This document shows, one piece after another, positions 1-12,448 of a DNA stretch of 64,000 nucleotides. This DNA is from Bryoerythrophyllum caledonicum (taxonomy: Eukaryota > Streptophyta > Bryopsida > Pottiales > Pottiaceae). How positions within the stretch are numbered: position 1 is the first letter of the stretch; each line of letters opens with the position of its first letter. The position numbers and the translations under genes were made by a program. The stretch covers positions 15,751,845-15,815,844 of the forward strand of contig OZ020524.1 in NCBI GenBank assembly GCA_963971425.1. The letters run 5' to 3'. The notes beneath the pieces were generated by a model, which saw only the letters and a list, made by a program, of their open reading frames with translations, did not search any database and was not told the DNA's origin.

Positions 1-230
1 TTGAAGCTTAGGGTTCTGGTTTCCTTCTGGAGTTAAAGTGTTGGATGCTGTCGTTTCCTGCTGCACATGCTGGACAAGATGTGTTTTGGTGGAACTTGCA
101 TGTCGTAGAAAATATCCAGTTGTAGAATGCGGTTGTCGATACTCGAGAAGCATACATTGTTTTTGGCATCTGCTACATGTTTCTTTGCTGAAAGACATGT
201 GATACTAACCTTGGTCATCTGTTTATGAAG

Positions 231-1769
231 GTGGACATATCGCAGAGGACGAAATAGAGAAGGAAGAAGCAGACGAGGAAGAGGAATCCTCAGAGGGTGC
301 TGGTCAACCTGCGGCTGAGGAGAGTTTCGAAGGTTTCGGTGACGGGGATGATGAAGAAGCACCAGAATCAACCAAGCCAGTGAAACCACAGCAAAGTCGG
401 CCAGTGAAGGAGATTGGTGGGCCTGGTGTGACTCTCACTGCCAGGCAGCGTGCAATGCAGTCATCGAAGGACGCAGACAGAGACTCTGCTCCCTCTCTAA
501 TTGAGTATCCGGAGGGTCTGACCAATCCCAATTCGAAAAGTACGTCATACAAACCCACACGGCACACAGTCAATGCTGGTTTCTGGTGTTTTTTAAATTT
601 ATTTTAATCTTTTCTTTTCATGAGGCTTTCCATAGGGTGCCTAGTCACCTCGTTTGGTCTTAAATGCCATTAATCAGTCTGTTAAGGTAAATATCAGTTA
701 CATTTACTATTCCTGATCTTTGGTGAATGGATTGTACCAAATCTAATGTGCAGAAGGAAAGAATAATCTATCAGAAGCAGAGAGGCAAGTGAAGAGGCTA
801 GAAGCTGCTAATCGTCGGAGGCAGCAGGTCGAGAAAGCTGCTAGAGACATTCAGGTACTACATACTTTGCGTGTTGCTCTGAATCCCCGTTAATCCCATG
901 TGATCAACTATAAGTTGTCTCGTAAGACTGGTCTACATCAAGGCTTTTATTCTTGTAAGGTGCAAAAAGCGCAGCTCTGGTTGCTGTGGTGTGTTGAGAG
1001 ACGACTGTGAGGGGCACGACTCTGAGCGTGTTTTCGTGACTGGCTAACAAGAGTTCGGTCTCCTTGGTGTCACAGGCAACTGCAATTCAGAGAATTTTGG
1101 GACAGGATTCTACGAGGAAAAGGCGAGAAAATCGGCTTGAGAAACAGAGACAAGATATTGAAGAGGTTTGTCTTTTCTTTCCCATATGTACAATGTATAT
1201 AGTTCATAGCCAGAGAAACTTGAACTAATACTATCTTTTGTCAAAATGAGGATTCTGCAATTAATTTATTGGCGAGATCAATATCACAGTCGATGGCAAG
1301 TTGCAGCAGTTTGATGGAACTTGAGTCTCACAGTCTTCCTTGTCTTATAACAGGGGAAGAAGGCAGCGGAGCTGGCTCCCTCCACCGACAGTATTCGCTG
1401 GACTTTTGGGCCCTCCGGTACCGTTGTCTCATTTTCGGAGGACGTCGGACTTCCAAGCTTCTTCAATACAGGCCCAATCAGGTCAGTCCACACTCCTTCA
1501 TGGTCAGTTCATACTCCTTCATGCCCTTGTATAGGTGGCATGTTTTTCTTTCTCGTCGAGAATTTTTCTTCCATCATTATTATGTCTTTCGATTCGACTT
1601 CTAACATCCAGAGAATCTTTTCAGGTATCCGCCACCACGAGAAAAGTGTGCCGCTCCGACATGTCCCAACTCGTATAAATATCGTGATAGCAAATCCAAC
1701 GTTCCTCTCTGCAGTCTTCAATGTTACAAAGCAGTCCACACTGCTCTTCCCAACACTTCGATCCACTAA
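231..1769 (+). CDS. INO80 chromatin-remodelling complex subunit B (IES2/PAPA-1 family with HIT zinc finger), 3' part
   Basis: Five exons join in frame: 231-539, 754-854, 1076-1165, 1354-1481 and 1625-1769, ending in TAA, all with GT-AG introns. The first codon is split, so at least one more exon lies upstream or beyond the window edge. The product begins with an acidic stretch (GHIAEDEIEKEEADEEEE), then a basic heptad-like segment rich in R, Q and K (the PAPA-1/IES2 region), then IRWTFGPSGTVVSF, and ends in a HIT-type zinc finger with paired cysteines (CAAPTC, then PLCSLQCYKAVH). Known family role: a nuclear INO80 subunit that supports nucleosome sliding. Domain order and the short C-terminal end after the finger match plant INO80B-like proteins. 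The gene looks intact where visible. Confidence 0.88.
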
Positions 1770-3130
1770 TTTTTTCATCTAAGATAGCTTGGAGGCAGTT
1801 GAGATCAAGAATCGACGCTGCAATTCAAAACTTGGAGGTCATTACGAATTTTAAACATTCTGGATGCGTAACACGCATATTCCAGCCAGCGCGCAACATT
1901 TGTGCCGCCACCAGTATGCCGTACCTGTTAACCTGGGGCATTTGCTTTCAACCCGAGTGAGATGAGGTATCTCGCTACTCTCCGTGCCTCCAAATGGCTG
2001 TTTTAGTGTTATTTTGTTCTGTTTTCTACGTGCATTGCCACGGATGTTCTTTTGCCACTCATTTGTTCTTCCGGTTACAAATCTTCCTTTCTTACTCTTC
2101 CTTTGGATGCCTCGGCTTGCAGATACGCGAACGAATCATGGTTTTGTCTCCCGGAGATCCTTGTACAATTACCACACCGAAGGAGTGCCCCCAGAACTCA
2201 AGATTCTCTATGCAGGTGACGTCCATGAGTCTTAATCAATATCACCTGTAGCTGAAATGAGGACCCTTCTCATGACGCTGAGCCTCTGGTTGCATGTTTT
2301 TTCTGCAAGTCAAGGTGCCAGTGTGAATGACTGACTTCCTGTTCACAGTTCGTCATTAGACTACTTTATAAGAGCTCCTTGAGGGCTGGGATCTTCTTTT
2401 TCGCCATATTGCTTTTGTTGATCTTGTTGGGGCTCATGCATGTGGTTGATTTCGGTGATGATGGCACGCTATTCTGCGAGAGAGTTGATTGAATTTGCAG
2501 CAGTAGAACACTCTAGTAGCAGAAGTCCACATATCCGAAGAAAGATATTAGTTTTTGTATACCTGCCGTTGCTGCTGGTTCAAGATTCTTGAACGACTCC
2601 TCGTGCGTGTTGCAACTATAAGCGAAGCCCACGTCTTTTGATGGCATTTGTGTTCAGCTTATTCTCACATCGCATTCCAAACTTAGATCATTATTACATA
2701 TTCCAAATTTAGATCATTATTACATCTATCAATCACCATCAGATGTAATAAATCACCAAAATCAAATAAATGAATTAGTGAAATCTTATATTGAGACTTA
2801 AAAAATTAGTAAATCCATTGGAACCTAACATATGATTTATCTCACCTCATGTCGAATGGTCATTGAGAAATAACACGTGACAAGGTGTAACTGGTTCACA
2901 TTACACATATAGTATCATCGATTAATCGCCATTCCAGCAATGAACTTACACCCCAACGACCTATATTGTACTAAATTTGTAAAGAAACCAACAGTAAGCA
3001 AACCCTTGTCCTCTCCCAAGTCTCTATGCTTTTGGAGCTCAGAACCCTCGCTCTTCCTAGAACCCTTGTCTTCACAAAAATCTATGATTTGCGCACATTT
3101 TTCATTCAGGAATCACCTTCAATCGCAGAT
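1770..3130. other. Intergenic region: 3' flank of the INO80 subunit gene
   Basis: No coding region could be supported. The first few hundred bases are presumably 3' UTR. From about 2650 the sequence turns AT-rich, with a short local repeat of the phrase TTAGATCATTATTACAT at about 2685-2725. Confidence 0.5.
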
Positions 3131-3139
3131 ACAATAAAA

Positions 3140-3365
3140 CATTCTGACGAGATATGCCATCATCAACACTTATTCATCCATCCATTTTTTATATTGTCAC
3201 ACTTATACTATAGATTTTGAAAAAAAAAAAGTGATATTATCAAGGGTGATAGTGATATTAACAAGGTAGTTTTACACTAAGAAAATCTGTTTAAAGGTTT
3301 TGGGTGACAATATCAAGGTGTTACATTAATAAGTGTAATATTATCAAGGTTACACTATACTACAT
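3140..3365 (-). repeat. Dispersed repeat, copy 1 (family also at 19241-19430)
   Basis: The reverse complement of this AT-rich block matches 19241-19430 by eye over about 190 bp, including the phrases AACCTTGATAATAT, ACCTTG.TATT.TCACCCAAAACC and CCTTGTTAATATC. The two copies are in opposite orientation. No coding capacity or termini were recognised. The right edge abuts the foldback element at 3391. Confidence 0.6.
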
Positions 3366-3390
3366 GTTTGATTTGACAGGACATCCCCCC

Positions 3391-3920
3391 CGCTGGGACT
3401 TACCGGGTGGGGGATGAGGTGGTGGGGCCAAAACCTGGCCCCTATTTTGTTTTTGAATGGGGGCCTAAATTTAGCCAAAGGGGGACCTATAGACTAAATT
3501 GGGGCTGTAGGCCTGAATTTTGTATACAAAAAAGCCAAAAAAAGCCTCTGACCCCCCAAAATGGGAGGGCCAGAAAAATGAACCCATACAATTAAGACGA
3601 GGGCCCACCTCGGGTAAGTCCGAGCGTGGGGGACGTCCTGTCCGCACCCTACATGTTGGAGAAGGCCCAGGGCAAATTGACCCCCTCATTGGTACTTGTC
3701 CGAGGTGGGCTCCGTCTCAATAGCATAGGGTCGTTTTCTTGGCCCTTTTATTTTGGGGGGCTCAGAGTCTTTTCTTGGAATTTTTTATGACAAATTTAGA
3801 GCCTGCGGCTATTGTTTTCACGACGACCCATGATTGCTATAAATAGGGCCCCATCCAATAACAAAATAGGGGCAGATTTGGCCCCACCACCTCATGGCCC
3901 CCTTAGGTAAGTACCAGCCG
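3391..3920. mobile_element. Foldback (hairpin) MITE, about 530 bp
   Basis: The left end (3391-3471) and the reverse complement of the right end (3842-3920) match closely, sharing GATGAGGTGGTGGGGCCAAA and CCCCTATTTTGTT. The symmetry continues inward through CTCTGA.CCCCCCAAAAT and GGGCCCACCTCGG to a centre near 3655, so the whole element is one imperfect palindrome with arms of about 250 bp. There is no ORF of substance. No target duplication could be fixed because homopolymer runs flank both ends. Confidence 0.75.
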
Positions 3921-4334
3921 TTTTTTTTTTGTTTTAGTGGGATTGCCACAATGGCTGCAGAGGCCAGGGAGCAATAGCACTTCTGGCTTTCTCCTCAATC
4001 CAAACGAAACTAAATTTTCTCCACAAATATTCATTTCAAAGATTTCATCTCTAAACATAGATTTGTACATCCTATTTGGCGAAAAGATGGAGTCCCCGTT
4101 ATTCATTAGTGGCAACATGGCGACATAGCAACAACCATTGATGAAATTTTGGCGATGTGAAATCACAAATTTCCCACTTTTTTCGGGAATGTTCTATTCT
4201 TAGATAATTTTTTTCACCATTCGGCTGTTATTCGCCTAAAAAAAAGGGCTGGTAAATACCAACGAGGGGGTCAATTCGCACTGGGTGTTGGAGAAGTTCA
4301 TGGCAAAATGGTTACGTACTGTATATATTTGATG

Positions 4335-4455
4335 TCGTATTCGAACATGACAAGATAGAGATATTGAAATGACCCCCAGAGAACTAAGTCTTGCTAGAAT
4401 GAAGTACAATTTACGTATTCTAAGTGAAATACGTGATTGTATAATGGTCCCCCAC
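4335..4455. repeat. Degenerate single-arm copy of the RLK-intron foldback family
   Basis: The string GTCGTATTCGAACATGACAAG and the following 110 bp resemble the right arm of the foldback element at 4980-5466 (GCCGTATTTGAACATGATAAG...). It lies just downstream of the receptor kinase stop codon, so it may sit in its 3' UTR or flank. Confidence 0.5.
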
Positions 4456-4587
4456 AAACCTTGCAATATTAAGATCCATGGAGTAAAAACCATTCGTTGA
4501 CCAGAACATATGATGTAACAAGCACTCCCCGAACCTCTTAAACTGTAGAAGACGTACAGAACACTAAAAGCAAAACGAATTTTCCAA

Positions 4588-7500
4588 TCACCTGACCCGG
4601 GGCTGCACCATGCTGTTGTTGCTGTCATTTGGTAGAGAGTATTTGGAAGAGTTGGAGGAGCCATACCCGGAGCCTGCGCCACCACCACCGCCGTGTGTGG
4701 ACTTTCCGGAAGAGCCATTGAGAGCCACCGCTTCCCGGAGCTCCTTCACCACGTCCTGCATGGATGGCCGGTGCTTCCCCTTGGGCTCCACGCACAGAAT
4801 GGCCACCTCTGCCACCTTCCAGATCACGTCCATGTTGGGCCGCTCTCGGACGAGCACAGAGTCCAGCATTTGCTCAATGCTCCCCGTCTGCAGCAACGCT
4901 CGCGCCTGAAAACAGAACAGAAACCACGCTCATTCTCTAAAATCCAGAAACGAGTACTTCATACAAGTTCACAACATGGGGAAAGATTAACCCTTCGACC
5001 TCAGTCAGGAACCGGTTACATAGGCACGTATTTTACTCTGCAGAATACAAACTATGTGTTTAAGTTTAGCAAGACTTACAGCTTTGGATTGAGGATTCTT
5101 CAACTAACATCATCTTTCATCTGGAGGTCATTTCAATCAATCTGAACCTTATCATGTTCAAACACGACACCGTACATGTAGAATACTGTACCCACCACTG
5201 GGTTGTTATGAAGTTTCAGGGTTAACCCTTAAACATCATAAGGTGCCACTGGTGGCCACAATACTCTACATGAATAGTGCCGTATTTGAACATGATAAGG
5301 TTCAGATCGATTGAAACGGCCTCCAGATGAAAGATGACGTTAGTTGAAGAATCTTCAATCCAAAGCTGTAAGCCTTGCGAAACTTCAATACATGGTTTGT
5401 ATTCTGCAGAGTAAAATACGTGCCTATATAACCGGTTCCTGACTACCGTTGAGGAGTTAACCCCTAACTAGCGCCCATGCCAATGGAAGTGTCTACATGA
5501 ACGCCCACAACGAATAAAAATGAACTTTCATACATGGATCCGTACTTCCTCTTTCCAGTGATGATTCTCCTACAACGTGGGCTAGTTTGGATGCACAGAG
5601 GAATTTTCTAGTTTTCGATGAGTAGAAGTTGTACCGTTAGGGGTTGGACCATAGCAAAGAGTACTCAACAAGCAGCTGAACTGGTTGAGATGGCGGAGTA
5701 TGGAATCGTACCCAATGGCAGATGTTGGTATGCGTTGGATCTGGGCTGTTTGGCACAATTGGTGGCCGAGCGCCCAAGATCTCCAAAAGAACCACGCCAA
5801 AGCTGTACACGTCACTCTTCGCCGTCAGGGCGTTTGAAACGTAGTACCTGCACGAACAACATATTCATCAGAAAATCACTCCATTCATGCATGATCCTCA
5901 CTTGCTTGTACAACAGGTCAAGTGGTGGTCATACTCTGGGTCCAGATATCCAGGTGTGCCTTTCACATCTGTAACGACATGGGTGGCGTCCAAGGCGCCC
6001 CCCAGCTTCGAAAGCCCGAAGTCGGCCACCTTGGCCACATATTTGTCAGTGAGAAGGATGTTGTTGCTCTTGATATCGCGGTGAATGATATTCGGATTGC
6101 ATCCATTGTGCAGATACTCCACTCCTGCATCCCATAGCAACACAACAAGGTGATTGACTTGACATCATCCAAATCTCCACACAAGGACCGAGTTGGCAAC
6201 TTCACGATGAGTTCTTCCGAGTTGAGTTCAAAGCGTAGTACCTTGTGCAGCATTTAAAGCAATGTCAAGACGCATCTTCAAGTTGAGCGGCTCTTGGGCA
6301 GCCTTGGGTCCTGCATTCAAGCGAGTCATTATACTCTTTGTACGTGACATGACAATGCAGCTGTGGTTTTTGATTGCATGAATGAATCGTTTAACTGATC
6401 TATGTTTGTGACTTACCATATAAATGTTCCTGCACGGTGCCTTTGTGCAAGTATTCATAAACCAACACTTGATGTTCGCCTTCTTCACAGAATCCAAGAA
6501 GCTTTACCAAATTCTTGTGATGAATCTTAGAAAGGAGCTCCACCTGCAACCAATAATACACAACAGTTCACGAGATTGCCTCTTTTCTCTCCACACAGAT
6601 TTATCGTTCTAGATAGTAGAATATTGAGCTTACAGTAGAGAAAAAAAAAATTACAACAAAAACGCTCGGTCTTTTCAAGTCTTGGTGTGATCAAAGCGTA
6701 CCTCATTTGTGAATTCCTGAGATCCTTGATGAGAATTCACATCTAGAGTTTTGATGGCTACCTCTTGGCCATTTCGCAACCTTCCATAGTGCACAGGTCC
6801 AAACCCACCGGAGCCTATTTTATCTCTGAAGTTATTTGAAGCTGCTACAATTTCTGCATACGAATAGCGTTGTGCTCCCGGTACTAGACCACTTTCAATG
6901 GGCTTATGACTTTGACCTTCACAAAGGAAATCAATAGGATGTTACCGGTCAAAATTGATAGTAAGCAACAGAGGGCAAACAATATAAACTATCAAGCACT
7001 TTATGAAAAAGACTTGCATGTTCAGCCTCTCGTTGTAATATACCTTGAGAAGACTCTGCCATTGGTTTTCTGTCCTTGAGTTTAGACCTCTTCTTCCGTT
7101 GCCTCCAGATTATGACTACTACACATGCAATGAGCACAATTGCTCCCACAACTCCACCAACGATCCCTGCAATGAGGGCTGTGCTCGACTTTGACGATGG
7201 ACCTGCTGCAGGACCCAAAATGGGAGGTGCAGGTGCAGGTGCTGCCGTAGGGCCATTATCTACCCTTGTATCAGTTATGCCTGGGTTCCCTCTAACACTG
7301 AACACGCAATTTTCATCTCCTTAGTACCAAATACAAGAGCTTACATATAGATCTAGTATGTTATTATTTTCCAAAACATTTACTAGCAGAAGGCAAAGTC
7401 ACATTTCATCTATTCTCGGTGGATGTCCATGAACCATCAAGATTATAGTAGCATATGTAAAAGCGTCTAACAGATTGAAACACCTTGGATTATTGCAGGA

Positions 7501-10052
7501 GTTACTGCTTAAAGTTTCAAAAGGAAGATGGTGCTTACTCTAGAAACAAATTGGCCCTGATCAACGAATCAGGGACCTTACCAACAAGGTTGTTATTCTG
7601 CAAGAGCCTGAAACAAACATCAAAACCACGCCAAATTCATTGTTAGCCGAAAATCCCGTAACAAAATTCGTTCCTCATGGTGTTTTCATGTTCAGTGTTT
7701 AAATAGGTATAATACCGTTGATTGCCAGTACAAGTAATGGAAGTCGTGACAACGGAATTGCGTCGTGAAGATGAAATACTCACAGTTCTGTTAATGGAAG
7801 GGTTCCCAAGGTTGCAGGAATAGTTCCATTCAAGGCATTGTTCTGCAAATGCCTGCGTACGAAAGAAGAAGACAACACACAAGAAATGAGGATTTTGGCT
7901 CCCGGGAAGAAGTTTTTGAATGAAAACATTGCACTTTATAACAGCAGAACACCAATTATTCTTACAATGACGTCAAGCGTGTCAATTTACTCAAATCAGG
8001 GATAGCTCCAGTAAGTGCATTATTGTCCAACCATCTGTAGAGCATGAGAGAGCACTGGTTAGTCTTCACACCAACAGGAAACATTACCTTTGATTGACCA
8101 AGCCTACCAAGTAAAGAACTCTTTTAGAATGCTTACAAGAGCGTAAGAGCTGAGAGCGATGCGACAGCAGCAGGGATGTTTCCACTGAGACTGTAATTGG
8201 ATAGCTTACTGTTGAGCCACCAAGAAGAAAATGACAGAATGATGGTATTAGAAGCGAATGATAACATCAAAGTGAAGGAACAGGAGGAAGCAAAATCAAC
8301 AGGAAATGGTTACTTACATACATTGACGTATCAGCCTTGCAGCAAAACTATGAATAATATCCCAAGGCATGGTGCATCCAAGAATATCCCTTCTCCCTGA
8401 CAATTTGGATGACTTAAGTGAAGAAACTTACATGGTAGTCACTCGCGGAGGACTGTCAGTAGAGCACGTAATCCAACCAATAGGTACAGGTAGGCAAGGA
8501 TCCCCAGCGGAGCTCAAAGTAAGATCAAGAGCTTCCTTGATTTGTGAAATTGCAAGAACTGCCAGAAAGAAACCACATGATCAGAGAGATGACACAACCA
8601 ACGAACATATCATCTTCGCTATGAAAACAATTAAAAAGCACAGATAATCTAGTACTCAACCTGGGTTGCTTACCATCTGTTGCAGCGGTTGTAAGGGTAG
8701 TAAACGTAAACCCCACGAAGGCCTCAACAGCGTTCAGCAATGGAGGATCGGTTGCGGTAGGAAGTGGAGTGAGGGTGACGCCCACGGACGGAGTGCCTGT
8801 CCAACCAGTGAAATGCTTGACATCAGCTTTGAAAGGGCCGCCTGCATCGACGTAAGGATTCTCCGTAACCATCGAGGAGTTGGCGTTGAGGCTGATGTTG
8901 AAAGCCCTTGAAGTTGCCGAGGAAGTCGGACTGATCTCGGCAAAGTACAAACTCAAGAGTGAATCTGGATTAGTGAGTTTCGAGAGCGAACTAAAGAAAT
9001 CGCTCAGATAAACTTGAGGTCCCACAGCTGCTCCGGCCGAGGCTGTTTGCATCACAGCTGATGGAGGCATCAAGGGAAGCGTACTGGAATTCACCGGAGA
9101 GGCCGTCTCCAGTGCTACCCCATCCGAAGTCCAACTCGTCCATCGGCGATCATATACGTCATCTGGATACCTGCAAACAACATGATTTTACTGGTGAGAT
9201 CAAACTGAAGACAGTTGACAACCAGGGCCATTTCCATGACAAAGCACGTGTACCTGATTACTTTACCAAAGGTTCCTCCCATGTTGAACCGGAATAGAAG
9301 TCCCAAGGCGCCGGCGCTTTTGAGAATATTCTGTTCATATGCTCCAGGTAAGAAAGGCCGGAGCTCTAGAGAAGAGATGATGGGGGTGGAATTTGTAGCA
9401 TCACGGTACAGACAGACCGTGATTGAAGTCGTTCTGGCTTTGTAGATGAGTTCAAAGATGTAGGGCGCAGTGAGACCACTCGCATTGACCGACAACCCCT
9501 GTGATGAATCCAAAGCTAGTTGAAAGGAAGGAGTCCTGTCAAGCCCGTCATAGTTTCCGTACCAGAAGGTTGAACGAACCATGTATGAAGCATTGGGTAC
9601 TGTGCCGGGCAGCTCATAACAGTGCTTCTGTGGATTGGGGAAGTAGCGGAGGGTGGACATTGCAGCTGAAAACGTTGCGGTTCCCGGTACCTTGGCGGAG
9701 TTCACTCCAACAGAAGTGTAGTTGGTATCAGGAGCCCAGGTAATGCCAGTAACCGCGTCGACATAGCTGCTTGTTGCTCCACAGTCAATGCTTATGAAAC
9801 CTGCAAGAGAGCATCACCAAACTTACACAGAGCTTTGGAAGACAGCGAAAAATGAAAAGTTGGGTTCTAGAGAGGAAGACTAGTAACCATGGTGGTTATC
9901 CATCTGCGAGAATAGAACGATAGCAACGAAGAAAAATCAATTAGTATGAAATTAACATGAGTACCTGCTTGTGAAGGAGCTTGAGCCAGTACTCCAGTTC
10001 TCGAAAAAACTGCTGCTAACATGAAAAACTGAATCTTCCCGAAGAACCCCAT
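4588..10052 (-). CDS. Malectin-like LRR receptor-like serine/threonine kinase (LRR-I group, At1g67720-like)
   Basis: Fifteen exons assemble to exactly 949 codons: 9965-10052, 9254-9800, 8674-9170, 8432-8558, 8137-8208, 7966-8034, 7784-7852, 7539-7607, 7044-7297, 6702-6916, 6417-6543, 6242-6310, 5935-6124, 5712-5847, 4588-4905. The product has a signal peptide (about 1-25), a malectin-like ectodomain (about 30-375), the GDPCLPVP linker, about four LRRs on 69-72-nt exons, a transmembrane helix near 552-577 and a kinase domain. Kinase residues look active: GSGGFGPV, Lys653, HRD Asp751, DFG Asp769 and a GTPGYLDPE activation loop. It is expected in the plasma membrane sensing an extracellular ligand. 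Start chosen: Met at 10052 directly precedes the signal peptide; an in-frame upstream Met at 10115 is possible. Intron 14 contains a foldback MITE. Confidence 0.92.
4980..5466. mobile_element. Foldback MITE inside an intron of the receptor kinase gene
   Basis: This 490-bp block in intron 14 (4906-5711) is a near-complete palindrome. Its centre is the self-complementary AGGGTTAACCCT at about 5218-5229. The left arm phrase GCACGTATTTTACTCTGCAG reappears inverted near 5410, and GGAGGTCATTTCAATC reappears inverted near 5315. Arms are about 240 bp with perhaps 15% divergence by eye. Related partial copies are at 4335-4455 and 11545-11665. If transcribed within the pre-mRNA it would form a long hairpin. 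Confidence 0.75.
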
Positions 10053-10560
10053 TTTGAGTTTTTTTGTGGCTGGACTTGCTTTTACAAGTCTACATAGACC
10101 TGTACGAAAATTCATTGAAACACATATATCAGGTGAGGTAGAATGACAAATTGAACATTGAGATCATGTTCTACAAGGAGATGAAGAGAGAAAACAGTTC
10201 TATTACATTGAAGGCAAATGTTTTTCATGCCAGTAGATTCCTCCGACTAAGATTGTAAGTAGCTTGAATAGTAACAGGATCTAGGCTCGTGCCACCTACA
10301 ATCTCTATTGGCAGAAAACCGCAAGTGATTGTAGACGCAGTAGCAGTGTCAAGTGCTTCTAACTTAGCATAAACCCTAAAGCCTAGAAACCACAAACCCA
10401 CGATCGCTCAACTTCCACCCAAATGATTCAAAACAAGCTCAACAACAGACAATGATCTCGAAAATCAGCGACCACCACGAACTTTGCTCATGATCTAAAA
10501 AAAAAACCCTGATTCCGCAACATGACAGAATTCCCAACCTTTGGAACCGTGGCTTCGATA
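10053..10560. other. 5' flank / promoter and leader region of the receptor kinase gene
   Basis: No protein-coding region is supported. Read on the - strand this is the immediate upstream region of the kinase gene and should hold its leader and core promoter. No unambiguous TATA box or other motif could be assigned by eye. Confidence 0.4.
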
Positions 10561-10746
10561 CGATATTCCTGCACCAACAAAACACCACGAAGTTAGGGAA
10601 TCCGATCGTCCACACGCCTCTCACAAGTGCTAGTAACGAGGAGATTCATTGGAATGGAGTGGAAAAAGAGAGGTCTACCTGAGGAGAGCCGATCAGTGCG
10701 CGGTCGTGCGGCCGAGCTTGCGCATAGAGTTGAGGCGGCGCGTCAT
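10540..10746 (-). pseudogene. bL17 (large ribosomal subunit L17)-like first-exon remnant
   Basis: On the - strand, 10746-10679 reads MTRRLNSMRKLGRTTAH, then TGA, then SALLR before a good GT donor. This resembles the start of bacterial-type/mitochondrial L17 (KLGR..xHR..MLR). A TGA stands where the family has Arg, consistent with a CGA-to-TGA change. A possible second exon after an AG at 10569 gives NIVS in phase and RIEATVPK in another frame, both reminiscent of L17, but then similarity ends. It may instead be a 17-codon upstream ORF in the kinase leader. Identification is tentative. Confidence 0.3.
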
Positions 10747-10759
10747 GGCGCACGACCGG

Positions 10760-11540
10760 GTTGTGGTGCACGCGCTAGTCGAGCAACAAGCAATAGCCCA
10801 GCCTGCCCTCAACCAAAACCACCGACTGGACATAAAAAACCAGAGCTGGAAACTGGTGTTGGCAATGACTTCCCTGCTTTACAATCAGTGAAGAAGGAAA
10901 ACTACGATGCTTTTGCAGGGCAGGTGCGCTATCTTAAACAGATCTTACAATGTTTTCGGAAGTGGGGAAGACTTTAGAATCCCCTGTTCGAATAACTGGG
11001 AAACGTTCCTATCCTCCCTGTGCACGACACGCAAATACCTGTAAAGCAACGTAAGTCGGAGATGCACTAGTATAGTCCCAACGAGACTGTTGCAAAACAA
11101 GGGAAACAACCGCCAACAAAGCTTCACTGATCTAGTACTCCCATTTCCAGTCTAGTGTTTTCCACGTCCAGAGGAATGTGTCTTCAGTTCTGTGGTACCT
11201 GTCCTAGATGAGTGCACGCCGCAAAGCAATCACAGCGAGATTCACAAGACGCCGCGTCGTCGACATCGCCAGGGAGTAGGTCAGATGCTGAGAAGGAAGT
11301 GCCGCTGAAGACGGCGACCCGCATCTAGAGGGCGATCCCACAACCACTGGAGCAGCAGCAGCTAGCGGCACCGCCGTCCACGGTGCCCGCAGTGGCGCGC
11401 CTGCCACAAGTTGACTACACGGATTTGTCGCCACCAGTCGGCAAGTCCAGTAAATCACCTTGACGTCAATCAGGTAACAGCATAGTTTACCCTTACCATA
11501 TATACATACTACCCTTAGAGTACAAGTGATGTATTAAAAT
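10760..11540. other. Unassigned region with GC-rich islands
   Basis: Two GC-rich blocks (about 10680-10800 and 11215-11450) have short ORFs on both strands but no recognisable protein. They could be promoter-proximal sequence or decayed exons. Nothing further could be supported. Confidence 0.35.
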
Positions 11541-11544
11541 ATAG

Positions 11545-11665
11545 CACGACCAATACATCTTTGGATGGAAGATTCTTCAAATAAACGACTTTCATTTGGA
11601 GGTCATTTCAATCAATCTGAAACATGTCATGTTCAAATACGGCACTAGAATACGTGACCATTGTT
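11545..11665. repeat. Partial copy of the intron foldback family (left-arm type)
   Basis: The segment containing GAAGATTCTTCAAATAAACG and GGAGGTCATTTCAATCAATC matches the left arm of the element at 4980-5466 over about 100 bp. No second arm was seen close by, so it appears to be a solo arm or truncated copy. Confidence 0.55.
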
Positions 11666-12448
11666 TGCAAGTTCTCCAACCAATGTAGAGGGTGCAATTC
11701 AATGATCTGAACTTGAAAAGCCATTGGTGGCGTTGGTCAGGGTAACTTTTGTAACAGTTCTTGCACCTTGTACATCAAATGCACAGAAAATGCAACTTCT
11801 CAGACCTTCAAGGATTAGTTTACTCCATGTAATGTACCGAGCCGCAACGAGCCGCAACCGTGCCGCAAAAATACCTTACTATATTTGTGGAGTTTACTGT
11901 GCAGGGTTGACTTGAGTTTTATGGTAGCAGAAAGCGGAGGTATGGGTTATCATTGAAGCCTGGAATCCAGCTACATGTTGACCCCCTTGAACATATTATA
12001 TTGAGAATTCCTACCCCACTTGTCTATATTCTGTGTCTTGCTGTCATGAAACTTGTACTTTTGACCCACTTTAAATGTTACCTCTTTATATGTTATAATT
12101 CAATAAATGATATGAAGATTTTTGCTCCCTAAAAATTAACACTTCTAAGGGGTTGTTTACACTATGGTGGAGAACTCCACCGGCAGGTCAAGAAGTCTCG
12201 GTCAAGACATGGTTATCTGAGGCGAGTGGTGGATGGTGGACAAGACAAAAAAAAGAATAAAGTAATGCATGAAGAAGTCTTGACCAATTAGTAGTATAAA
12301 CACCCAATGGTGAAGTCCACCGGCCAACTTCATGAGGTGAAGACCACCGGTGAACTTCACCACCAAGAAAGATTATGCTAGCCAATGGAAACCACAATTT
12401 CTAATGGTACCCGTGGACATATTATGTACATTATGGGCTCCGTTGAAC

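Noticed and set aside
8319..8336. Micro-exon between LRR exons of the receptor kinase (18 nt with AG and GT borders)
   Set aside because: Direct joining of 8432 to 8208 gives [17 protein letters not shown], matching the family; including the micro-exon inserts six residues that disrupt the LRR.
10627..10977. Open frame of 116 codons on + with GC-rich codons
   Set aside because: No domain, no splice context, and the opposite strand carries the bL17-like reading; coding status is unsupported.
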